Below are positions 57,014 through 64,000 of a DNA stretch of 64,000 nt, one piece after another. Position 1 is the stretch's first letter. Every line of letters begins with the position of its first letter. The notes under the pieces are model-generated. The model was not told the origin of the DNA and made no database searches. It saw only the letters and a list, made by a program, of their open reading frames with translations. The position numbers were made by a program, and so were the translations under genes. Source of the DNA: Thiomonas delicata (GTDB taxonomy: Bacteria > Pseudomonadota > Gammaproteobacteria > Burkholderiales > Burkholderiaceae_C); contig NZ_LT592170.1 in the NCBI RefSeq assembly GCF_900088825.1, forward strand, positions 1,806,109 through 1,870,108. Direction: 5' to 3'.

Positions 57014-57235
57014 GTGAAACCCAACCTCAACCCACGCAAGCTCGGGTTGCTGCAGGTCGTTCTGCTCGCGATCCCCTGCATTGCGGTGCTTGTCGTGCCC
57101 TACTACAACACGCTGGAACCCAGCCTGTTCGGCATCCCCTTCTTCTACTGGTGGCAGCTCGTCTGGGTGCCGCTTTCCGGTGTATTCATCGCCATCGTCT
57201 ACAAGATGGTCGTTCCCCCTGGCAGCGGAGACTGA
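57014..57235 (+). CDS. DUF3311 small membrane protein, symporter partner
   Basis: A 73-residue protein with two membrane helices (LLQVVLLAIPCIAVLVVPYY and FFYWWQLVWVPLSGVFIAIVY), matching DUF3311. GTG 57014 is used because GGAGA (57002-57006) stands 7 bases before it. Such genes sit directly before sodium:solute symporters of the monocarboxylate MctP type, and the two probably form one transport unit. The gap to the symporter is 5 bp. Confidence 0.85.
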   Translation: MKPNLNPRKLGLLQVVLLAIPCIAVLVVPYYNTLEPSLFGIPFFYWWQLVWVPLSGVFIAIVYKMVVPPGSGD

Positions 57236-57240
57236 AAGCC

Positions 57241-58782
57241 ATGAATATCGTTGCCACCGTTGTTTTCGTCGCCCTGTTCGCGTTCATCACCGTGCTGGGC
57301 TTCGTGTCGGCCCATTGGAGAAAGGGCGACATGACCCATCTGCACGAGTGGGGCCTCGGCGGCCGCCGCTTCGGCACCTGGATCACCTGGTTCCTGATTG
57401 GCGGGGACCTGTACACCGCCTACACCTTCGTCGCGGTGCCCGCGCTGGTGTTCGGCGCCGGCGCCCTGGGTTTCTTCGCGCTGCCTTACACCGTGGTCGT
57501 GTATCCGCTGGTGTTCGCCATCCTGCCGCGGCTGTGGGTCGTGGCGCGCAAGCACAACTACATCACCGCATCGGACTTCGTCGCCGGGCGCTACAACAGC
57601 CCCGCGCTGGCGCTGGCCATCGCCGTCACCGGCATCGTCGCCACGATGCCGTACATCGCGCTGCAGTTGGTCGGTCTCCAGGTGGTCATCGGCGGCCTGG
57701 GCTTCCCCACGACGCATGGCCTGATGGGTGATCTGCCGCTGATCATCGCCTTCATCATCTTGGCGGCTTTCACCTACACCAGCGGCCTGCGCGCGCCAGC
57801 GTCGATCGCCGTGGTGAAGGACCTGCTGGTCTACATCACGGTGATCGCGCTCATCATCGTCGTGCCGCTCAAGATGGGCGGTTTCGCCAACATCTTCGCC
57901 GCCATTCCGAAGGGACACCTGCTGCTGCCGCCCATCAAGGACGGCAACACCGGCATGCAGTCGTTCTACGGCACGCTGGCGTTCGGCTCGGCGCTGGCGC
58001 TGATGCTCTACCCGCACGCCACGACGGCGGTGCTGGCGGCCAAGGGACCCAATACCCTGCGCCGCAACTGGGTGTTCCTGCCGGCCTATTCCTTCATGCT
58101 GGGCCTGATCGCGCTGCTGGGTTATATGGCCTACGCCTCGGGCATCGCCAAGCTGCCTGATCTGGCACCGTACTTCAAGGCCTACGGCCCGCAGTTCGCC
58201 ATGCCCGGCCTGCTGCTGCACTACTTCCCGAGCTGGTTCGTCGGCGTGGGCTTCGCGGCGGTGGCGATTGGCGCGCTGGTCCCCGCGGCCATCATGTCGA
58301 TCGCGGCGGCCAACCTGTTCACCCGCAACATCTACAAGGCCTACATCAACCCGAAGTGCTCCACGGCGCAGGAAACCAGCGTGGCCAAGCTGGTCTCGCT
58401 GCTGGTGAAGTTCGGCGCCCTGCTGTTCATCATCTTCCTGCCGTTGACTTACGCCATCCAGTTGCAACTGCTGGGCGGCATCCTGATCCTGCAGACTTTC
58501 CCGGCCATCGTGTCCGGCATCTACACCCGCTGGTTCGACGCCAAGGCCTTGCTGCTGGGATGGGCGGTCGGGCTGGCGTGGGGCGTCTGGGCGGCTTCGC
58601 TGTCCGGGTTCCAGAAGTCGGGCTATGCGCTGCATCTCGGCGGCATGACCATCCTGTCGTATATCGGCCTGTACGCGCTGATCATCAACTTCGCCGTTGC
58701 CGTGGCGGCCACGCTCCTGATTCGGGTTATCGGCATGGCCGACGACCGGGATGCCACCGTCGCGGCGGACTACGCGGGCTGA
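57241..58782 (+). CDS. Sodium:solute symporter, MctP-like
   Basis: A 513-residue member of the SSS family with about 13 predicted helices. GGRRFGTWITWFLIGGDLYTAYTFVAVPALVFG near the N terminus and ASDFVAGRYNSPALAL are typical of the family. Pairing with a DUF3311 gene suggests the MctP group, which takes up monocarboxylates such as lactate, pyruvate or alanine; the substrate is inferred. A terminator closes the two-gene unit. Confidence 0.9.
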   Translation: MNIVATVVFVALFAFITVLGFVSAHWRKGDMTHLHEWGLGGRRFGTWITWFLIGGDLYTAYTFVAVPALVFGAGALGFFALPYTVVVYPLVFAILPRLWVVARKHNYITASDFVAGRYNSPALALAIAVTGIVATMPYIALQLVGLQVVIGGLGFPTTHGLMGDLPLIIAFIILAAFTYTSGLRAPASIAVVKDLLVYITVIALIIVVPLKMGGFANIFAAIPKGHLLLPPIKDGNTGMQSFYGTLAFGSALALMLYPHATTAVLAAKGPNTLRRNWVFLPAYSFMLGLIALLGYMAYASGIAKLPDLAPYFKAYGPQFAMPGLLLHYFPSWFVGVGFAAVAIGALVPAAIMSIAAANLFTRNIYKAYINPKCSTAQETSVAKLVSLLVKFGALLFIIFLPLTYAIQLQLLGGILILQTFPAIVSGIYTRWFDAKALLLGWAVGLAWGVWAASLSGFQKSGYALHLGGMTILSYIGLYALIINFAVAVAATLLIRVIGMADDRDATVAADYAG

Positions 58783-58806
58783 TCGCCTTCGCTTGAAACC
58801 GCATGA

Positions 58807-58843
58807 AAACACCGAGGGCCGGCTTTGCCGGCCCTCGGTGTTT
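58807..58843 (+). terminator. Intrinsic terminator after the symporter
   Basis: CACCGAGGGCCGGC (58810-58823) pairs with GCCGGCCCTCGGTG (58827-58840) around TTT; three Ts follow and As precede, so it can act on both strands. The stem is very strong, the T-run short. Confidence 0.8.
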
Positions 58844-58895
58844 GTGGCGCGAGCCTCGCGCATAATCGGCGCCATCCCCATCTTCCATTCCCATC

Positions 58896-59294
58896 ATGCT
58901 GCTGACCGCCGCCTTGCTGCTCATCGCCTCGCAATTGCCCATCGTGGCTGCCGGCATCGCCAAATCGGGTTCGCGCGGCTCGGCCGACAACCGCTACGAC
59001 AACCACGAGCCGCGCGCCTGGCTCGAACGCCAGACCGACCCGCGCCGCCGTCGCGCCAACGCCGCGCAGGCCAATGCCTTCGAGGCTCTGCCGCTGTTCT
59101 TCGCCGCCACGCTGTTCGCGCTCTACGCGCGGGCCGATCCGGCTCTGATCAACGCGCTGATGATGGTCTGGCTCGCGCTGCGCGGCTTCTACCTGTGGTG
59201 CTACCTGAACGACCGCGCAACCCTGCGCTCCTCGGCCTGGGCCCTGGCCCTGCTGGTCAACATTGCCCTGCTGTTCTCGCCCTTCTATGGTTGA
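58896..59294 (+). CDS. MAPEG family membrane protein
   Basis: A 132-residue protein with four likely helices and the MAPEG pattern: LTAALLLIASQLPIVAAGIAK, then DNHEPRAWLERQTDPRRRRANAAQANAFEALPLF, which is the conserved AxQANAFEALP segment. MAPEG proteins include eicosanoid and glutathione enzymes; the bacterial ones have mostly unknown roles. The CoA-transferase gene overlaps its last codons (ATG 59287 before stop 59292-59294). Confidence 0.88.
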   Translation: MLLTAALLLIASQLPIVAAGIAKSGSRGSADNRYDNHEPRAWLERQTDPRRRRANAAQANAFEALPLFFAATLFALYARADPALINALMMVWLALRGFYLWCYLNDRATLRSSAWALALLVNIALLFSPFYG

Positions 59295-60555
59295 TGCCGC
59301 AACATCCACGCCAGCGGCGCAGGGTCCGCTCAAGGGGCTGCGCGTGCTGGAACTCGGCAGTCTCATTGCCGGGCCCTTCGCCGCGCGCCTGCTGGCCGAG
59401 TTCGGCGCCGACGTGGTCAAGGTCGAGCCGCCCGCGCGCGATGGCGACCCCGGCGGCGACCCGCTGCGCACCTGGCGCAAGCTCCATCCCGAGCCGGGCG
59501 GCACCTCGCTGTGGTGGGCCGCGCAGGCGCGCAACAAGCGCTGCATCACGGTCAACCTCAAGCATCCGAAGGGGAGGGACATCGTGTTGCGCCTGGCCGC
59601 CCAGGCCGACGTGGTGGTGGAGAACATGCGCCCCGGCGTGCTGGAAAAGCTGGGGCTGGGCTGGGACGATCTGCGCGCCGTCAACCCCAGCCTGGTGATG
59701 GTGCGCATCTCGGGCTTCGGCCAGACCGGCCCGCTGCGCGGCCAGCCCGGGTTCGGCGCGATTGCCGAGGCCATGGGCGGCATGCGCTACCTCATCGGCG
59801 ATCCCGATCGCCCGCCGATGCGCGCCAATCTGTCCATCGGCGACTCACTGGCCGCGCTGCACGCCACCATGGGCGCGCTCATGGCGCTGCGCCACCGCGA
59901 CGCCACCGGCGGCCGCTGGGACGGCAAGCAGGGCGGCGAAGGCCAGGTGGTGGACGTGGCCCTGACCGAAGCCGTGTTCAACCTGCTGGAGAGCACGCTG
60001 ATGGAATACGACCGCTACGGCATCGTGCGCGAGCGCACCGGCACGCGCCTGCCGGGCATCGTCCCGTCCAACACCTACCGCAGCGCGGATGGCGAGTTCG
60101 TGCTCGTCTCCGGCAACGGCGACGCCATCTTCAAGCGCCTCATGCGCGCCATCGGCCGCGACGACATGGCCGAGAATCCGCAGCTCGCCGACAATCCCGG
60201 CCGCATGCGGCAGGCCGACGCCATCGACGCCGCCATCCAGGACTGGGTGGCGCAGCGCAGCGCCGACACGGTGCTGCAGATCATGCGCCAGGCCGAGGTT
60301 CCGGCCGGCCGCATCTACAGCATCGCCGACATCGTCGCCGACGCCCAGTTCCAGGCCCGCGGCATGCTCGAGCAGCATGCCCTGGCCGACGGCACGCCGA
60401 TCAAGCTGCCTGCCGTCGTACCCCGCTTTTCGGCCACCCCCGGCGGCACGCGCTGGCTGGGGCCGGAACTGGGCGCGCATAACCGGGAGGTGTTGCACGA
60501 ACTGGGGCTGGACGCCGAGCAGATCGCCATGCTCGGCAAGGACGGGGTCATTTAA
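59287..60555 (+). CDS. CaiB/BaiF family CoA-transferase (class III)
   Basis: A 422-residue type III CoA-transferase. The Rossmann start is KGLRVLELGSLIAGPFAARLLAEFGADVVKVE; ITVNLKHPKGRDI and VVENMRPGVLEKLGL follow, and the catalytic Asp is in SIGDSLAALHATMGAL. The C-terminal part (LMEYDRYGIVRERTG) closes the interlocked dimer. Substrates of this family range from formyl-CoA to succinyl-CoA and aromatic acids, and none can be assigned. It overlaps the MAPEG gene by 8 bp. Confidence 0.92.
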   Translation: MVDAATSTPAAQGPLKGLRVLELGSLIAGPFAARLLAEFGADVVKVEPPARDGDPGGDPLRTWRKLHPEPGGTSLWWAAQARNKRCITVNLKHPKGRDIVLRLAAQADVVVENMRPGVLEKLGLGWDDLRAVNPSLVMVRISGFGQTGPLRGQPGFGAIAEAMGGMRYLIGDPDRPPMRANLSIGDSLAALHATMGALMALRHRDATGGRWDGKQGGEGQVVDVALTEAVFNLLESTLMEYDRYGIVRERTGTRLPGIVPSNTYRSADGEFVLVSGNGDAIFKRLMRAIGRDDMAENPQLADNPGRMRQADAIDAAIQDWVAQRSADTVLQIMRQAEVPAGRIYSIADIVADAQFQARGMLEQHALADGTPIKLPAVVPRFSATPGGTRWLGPELGAHNREVLHELGLDAEQIAMLGKDGVI

Positions 60556-60585
60556 CCGGGCGCATGGCCCTGGTCGTCCACGCGC

Positions 60586-62001
60586 TTATTCCGACGGCGC
60601 GAAGATCTTGCCCGGGTTGAGGATGCCGCGCGGGTCCAGGGCCTGTTTGATGGCGCGCATGACGTCCAGCGCGTCGTCGCCGGCTTCCTCGCGCAGGAAG
60701 CCCTGCTTGTGCAGGCCGATGCCGTGCTCGCCGGTGCAGGTGCCGCCCAGGGCGAGGGCGCGGCGCACGAGCTTGTCGTTCAGGCTTTCGGCCAGTTCGC
60801 GCTCCTCGGGTTTCGCGGGGTCGATCAGGTAGCCGACGTGGAAGTTGCCGTCGCCGACATGGCCGACGATGAAGTAGGGCAGGCCGGCGGCGTCGGCCTC
60901 GGCCACGGTGTCGTTGATGCTCTCGGCCAGGCGCGAGATGGGCACGCAGGTGTCGGTTGTGACGCTGCGGCAGCCCGGCTTGGTCTGCAGCGCCGACAGA
61001 TAGGCGTGATGGCGCGCCTTCCACAGCCGGGTGCGCTCCTCGGGCGTGTCGGCCCAGGAAAAGCGCGATCCGCCATGCTCGGCAGCAATGGTCTGCACGC
61101 TCTCGGCCTGCTCGCGCACGCTGGCCGGCGAGCCGTGGAACTCCATCAGCAGCAGCGGTTGCACGGGCAGGTCGAGGTGGTCGTGGGCGTTGACCGCGCG
61201 CACGGCGTTCGCGTCCATCAGTTCGCAGCGCGCGATCGGGATGCCGGCCTGGATGATCTGGATGGTGCAGTCCACGCTGCTGGCCACGTCGGGGAAGGAG
61301 CACACCGCGGCGGCCACCGCCTCCGGCTGCGGATAGAGCCTCACGGTGATCTCGGTGACGATGCCCAGCGTCCCCTCGCTGCCGACGAACAGGCGCGTGA
61401 GGTCGTAGCCGGCGCTGCTCTTGCGCGCGTGCGTGCCGGTGCGGATGACGCGGCCGTCGGCCAGCACCACGGTGAGCGCCAGCACGTTCTCGCGCATGGT
61501 GCCGTAGCGCACGGCGTTGGTGCCGCTGGCGCGGGTGGCGGTCATGCCGCCGAGCGTGGCGTCGGCTCCGGGGTCGATGGAGAAGAACAGGCCGGTGTGG
61601 CGCAGCTCGTCGTTGAGCTGCAGGCGGGTGACGCCGGCCTGCACCGTGGCGGTGAGATCTTCGGCGGCAACGCGCAGCACGCGGTTCATGCGCGTGAGGT
61701 CCAGGCTGATGCCGCCGTGTATGGCCAGCAACTGGCCTTCCAGCGACGACCCCGCGCCGTAGGCGATGACTGGGACATCGTGCGCGGCGCAGAGCTTGAC
61801 GGCGTCGGCCACGTCTTGCGTGCTGGAGCAGAACACCACGCCGGCGGGTGGCGGCGCGTCGAAGGGCGACTCGTCGCGCCCGTGCTGCTGGCGTACCGCC
61901 AGCGCGGTGCTGAAGGCGGCGCCGAAGCGCGTGGCAAGTGCTTCCAGACAGGCGGGCGGGGTCGGGCGGGACAGGGCTTGGGCAATCGTGGGGGCGTTCA
62001 T
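60586..62001 (-). CDS. FAD-linked D-lactate dehydrogenase / glycolate oxidase subunit-like protein
   Basis: A 471-residue flavoprotein of the FAD-binding type 4 family. Motifs are PVIAYGAGSSLEGQL and HGGISLDLTRMNRVL (FAD), DPGADATLGGMTATRASGTNAVRYG, and in the C-terminal oxidase domain HVGDGNFHVGY and TGEHGIGLHKQGF. It matches D-lactate dehydrogenase (cytochrome) and GlcD, which oxidise 2-hydroxy acids and pass electrons on to the respiratory chain. ATG 62001 (MNAPTIAQAL) follows GAGGAG. It is divergent from the adenosyltransferase gene by 91 bp. Confidence 0.88.
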   Translation of the reverse strand: MNAPTIAQALSRPTPPACLEALATRFGAAFSTALAVRQQHGRDESPFDAPPPAGVVFCSSTQDVADAVKLCAAHDVPVIAYGAGSSLEGQLLAIHGGISLDLTRMNRVLRVAAEDLTATVQAGVTRLQLNDELRHTGLFFSIDPGADATLGGMTATRASGTNAVRYGTMRENVLALTVVLADGRVIRTGTHARKSSAGYDLTRLFVGSEGTLGIVTEITVRLYPQPEAVAAAVCSFPDVASSVDCTIQIIQAGIPIARCELMDANAVRAVNAHDHLDLPVQPLLLMEFHGSPASVREQAESVQTIAAEHGGSRFSWADTPEERTRLWKARHHAYLSALQTKPGCRSVTTDTCVPISRLAESINDTVAEADAAGLPYFIVGHVGDGNFHVGYLIDPAKPEERELAESLNDKLVRRALALGGTCTGEHGIGLHKQGFLREEAGDDALDVMRAIKQALDPRGILNPGKIFAPSE

Positions 62002-62092
62002 GGCGGTCTCCTCGGCGCGTCGTGTGCGCGGCTTGGGCAAGAATACGCGCTTGCCGCGCCTGTCGCAGCCTTGCCAACTGGGAGCCATCATC

Positions 62093-62683
62093 ATGGGACA
62101 CCGACTCACTGCCATCGCCACCCGCACCGGCGATGCCGGCACCACCGGCCTGGGGGACGGCTCGCGCCGCTCCAAGGCCGACGCCCGCATCCACGCCCTG
62201 GGCGAGGTGGACGAACTCAACTCCCACATCGGCCTGCTGCTCACCGAGGCGATGCCGGAGCCCTTGCGCGAGGTGCTGCTGCAGGTGCAGCACGATCTGT
62301 TCGACCTCGGCGGCGAACTCGCCGTGCCGGGCATGAGCCTGCTGCAGGAGGCGCAGGTGCAGCGCCTGGACGCCGCGCTGAAGCAGTACAACGCCGTGCT
62401 GCCGCCGCTCAAGGAATTCATTCTTCCCGGCGGCACGCGGGCGGCCAGCCTGGCGCATGTCTGCCGCACCGTGGCGCGGCGCGCCGAGCGCGCCGTGGTC
62501 GCCCTGCTGCCGGATGCCGCGCCGGGGCAGGGCGAGGGCATGGCGCTCGCCTTCCCGCTGCAGTATCTCAACCGGCTGTCGGACCTGTTCTTCGTGCTGG
62601 CGCGCACCCTCAACCGCGCCGGCAGCGAAGCCAGCACCGAGGTGTATTGGAAACACGAGCGCAAGGCCAAACCGAAGGCCTGA
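62093..62683 (+). CDS. PduO-type cob(I)alamin adenosyltransferase
   Basis: A 196-residue adenosyltransferase that makes adenosylcobalamin. The N-terminal ATP-binding loop TRTGDAGTTGLGDGSR, LGEVDELNSHIGLL, and the C-terminal RTVARRAERAVV and YLNRLSDLFFVLARTLN are the PduO signatures. ATG 62093 follows GGGAGC. No cobalamin riboswitch is evident upstream. The 267 bp after it (62684-62950) show no gene, repeat or clear promoter. Confidence 0.94.
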   Translation: MGHRLTAIATRTGDAGTTGLGDGSRRSKADARIHALGEVDELNSHIGLLLTEAMPEPLREVLLQVQHDLFDLGGELAVPGMSLLQEAQVQRLDAALKQYNAVLPPLKEFILPGGTRAASLAHVCRTVARRAERAVVALLPDAAPGQGEGMALAFPLQYLNRLSDLFFVLARTLNRAGSEASTEVYWKHERKAKPKA

Positions 62684-62950
62684 ATCCGTGGTCGGGAACT
62701 GGCTGGTGTGCCGCTGAAGAACGCGGGCCAGCAACATTTCGACATGTCCAACACATGCCGGCGTTACATCCCGCAGGCAAGATTCGCGCAGGCGCCACGA
62801 CCCGGCTTCGTCGCGGCGATGTCCACGAAAATCCCCAGAACGCGACACGCCCCGCCGCGAATTGCACAATGCGGCAGCTTCGTCAACGCAAGTTCTGGTT
62901 GCCTGGCTGATGCCTCGGCTTTGCTCCGCACCGTGTCCTGACTCCTCTCC

Positions 62951-64000
62951 ATGACCGCACCCACTCCCGCTTCGGATTCCGTTGCCATCACGCAGCCCGC
63001 TTCGCGACGCGGCCGGTGGCTGTTGGCCATCGTCGCCCTGCTCGTCGCCGGCGGCCTGTGGTGGCGCCTGGGCGACGTGGGCCATGCACAGAAAGGCCCG
63101 GGCGGCATGGGGCGCGGCGAGCAGGGCCCGCAGCCCGTGACGGCGGCCGTGGCCAAGGCCCTGCCGCTGCCGGTCTGGTTCACGGCGCTGGGCACGGTCA
63201 CGCCGCGCAGCCTGGTGAACGTGATGCCGCGCGTGGCCGGACTCCTGCAGAGCGTGGACTACAAGCAGGGCCGCATGGTCAAGGCCGGGCAACTGCTGGC
63301 GCAGATCGACCCGCGCCCGTTCCAGATCGCGGTGGCCCAGGCGCAGGCCCAGGTGGAGCAGACCCAGGCCCAGCTGGCCGGGGCGCAGCGCGATCTCGTG
63401 CGCTACGAGACCCTGCTCGGGCAGGACTCGATCGCCGCGCAGCAGGTGTCCGACCAGCGCGCCACGGTGGCCCAGCTCAAGGCCACGCTGGATGCGAACA
63501 AGGCCGCGCTGAACAACGCCAAACTGCAGCTGAGCTGGACCCGCATCACCGCCCCGGTGGCCGGCCTGGCCGGCCTGCGCCCGGTGGACGCCGGCAATAT
63601 GGTGACCACCTCGGGCGCGGTGGGCGCCGTCACTGTCGCAAACAGCGGCGGCGGAACCAGCGCCGGCAGTGGCGGCGGCAATGCCACGCCGATCGCCGTC
63701 ATCGCCCAGGTGCAGCCGGTGGACGTGACTTTCGCCCTGCCGCAGCAGCAGATCGGCGAGGTGGTGGGGCAGTTGCTGCATGGCAAGCAACTCGAAGTGC
63801 AGGCCTGGGACGCGCGCAATACCAAGCTGCTGGCCACCGGCAAGCTGGTGGCGGCCGACAACCAGATCAACACTTCCACGGGCACGCTGAACCTACGCGC
63901 CGAGTTCGACAACAAGGACCTGGCGCTGTTCCCCAACCAGTTCGTCAACGTGCGCCTGCTGGTGCGCACCCTTCCCGACGCGGTCGTGGTGCCGAGCACG
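62951..64000 (+). CDS. RND efflux periplasmic adaptor (MdtA/AcrA type), 5' part
   Basis: From ATG 62951 the frame is open to the window end, 350 residues without a stop, so the gene is truncated by the window edge. The N terminus has a single membrane anchor (about 22-37, RWLLAIVALLVAGGLWW). MPRVAGLLQSVDYKQGRMVKAGQLLAQIDPRPF is the biotinyl-lipoyl-like domain, then a Gln/Ala-rich helical hairpin (AVAQAQAQVEQTQAQLAGAQRDLVRYETLL), LSWTRITAPVAGLAGLRPVDAGN, and the beta-barrel domain with TLNLRAEFDN and LFPNQFVNVRLLV. This matches MdtA-like adaptors. A Gly-rich stretch (GGGTSAGSGGGN) interrupts a loop. An inner-membrane RND pump would be expected downstream. Confidence 0.92.
   Translation, partial: MTAPTPASDSVAITQPASRRGRWLLAIVALLVAGGLWWRLGDVGHAQKGPGGMGRGEQGPQPVTAAVAKALPLPVWFTALGTVTPRSLVNVMPRVAGLLQSVDYKQGRMVKAGQLLAQIDPRPFQIAVAQAQAQVEQTQAQLAGAQRDLVRYETLLGQDSIAAQQVSDQRATVAQLKATLDANKAALNNAKLQLSWTRITAPVAGLAGLRPVDAGNMVTTSGAVGAVTVANSGGGTSAGSGGGNATPIAVIAQVQPVDVTFALPQQQIGEVVGQLLHGKQLEVQAWDARNTKLLATGKLVAADNQINTSTGTLNLRAEFDNKDLALFPNQFVNVRLLVRTLPDAVVVPST

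Noticed and set aside
62002-62092. Cobalamin riboswitch before the adenosyltransferase gene
   Set aside because: The divergent space is only 91 bp and lacks a B12-box-like sequence.

Overview
The window (about 64 kb, GC-rich, densely packed, no plasmid, phage, insertion-sequence, CRISPR, rRNA or tRNA signatures that I could find) reads as a stretch of core chromosome from a betaproteobacterium of the Burkholderiales. The gene families and their order fit that class: a pyruvate dehydrogenase operon whose E3 carries its own lipoyl domain, phaC-phaA-phaB plus phaR, odh genes followed by zapE, and yggX-argA next to hrpA. A complete sulfur-oxidation cluster in the order soxR-C-D-Y-Z-A-X-B points to a thiosulfate-oxidising member such as Thiomonas; the genus is an inference from gene order and protein type only.

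Layout. 1-4.7 kb: end of metZ, gltX, a small unknown gene, divergent pyrD and rpiA, and a periplasmic DUF4124-glutaredoxin protein. 4.8-17.3 kb: prlC, folD and a FixL/FixJ-like two-component pair on the minus strand, facing away from aceE-aceF-lpdA. 17.3-19.1 kb: an NlpC/P60 peptidase and an AcuI-type reductase. 19.3-26.5 kb: the sox cluster, headed by an ArsR-type cysteine-containing regulator with a 14-bp palindrome just before its start codon, with a terminator-like hairpin between soxX and soxB and a strong terminator after soxB. 26.7-34.3 kb: sucA-sucB-lpd-zapE and a secreted unknown. 34.3-40.5 kb: PP2C phosphatase, YdcH, DinG-type helicase, bamD, rluD, pgeF. 40.6-45.2 kb: PHB synthesis (phaC, phaA, phaB) and phaR. 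45.3-47.8 kb: rimO and the queuosine genes queE-queD. 47.8-52.8 kb: TauE/SafE exporter, acetate transporter satP, a FadL-family porin with an unusually structured 5' leader, yggX, argA. 52.8-64 kb: hrpA, DUF3311 plus sodium:solute symporter, MAPEG protein, CoA-transferase, an FAD-linked lactate/glycolate dehydrogenase, PduO-type adenosyltransferase, and the start of an RND efflux adaptor.

How it fits together. The two 2-oxo-acid dehydrogenase complexes feed acetyl-CoA and succinyl-CoA metabolism, the pha genes store surplus acetyl-CoA as polyhydroxybutyrate, and the transporters (satP, symporter pair) and the FAD-linked dehydrogenase handle small organic acids. The sox genes encode periplasmic thiosulfate oxidation, and a TauE/SafE exporter elsewhere could move sulfur oxyanions or organosulfonates.

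I see no wholly new multi-gene system here. The points most worth a second look are regulatory or evolutionary: a 191-bp exactly repeated lipoyl-domain segment in aceF and lpdA, the two-component pair divergent from aceE, the hairpin in front of soxB, the palindrome at soxR, the folded leader with a terminator-like hairpin before the FadL gene, and a QueD that lacks the usual catalytic cysteine.
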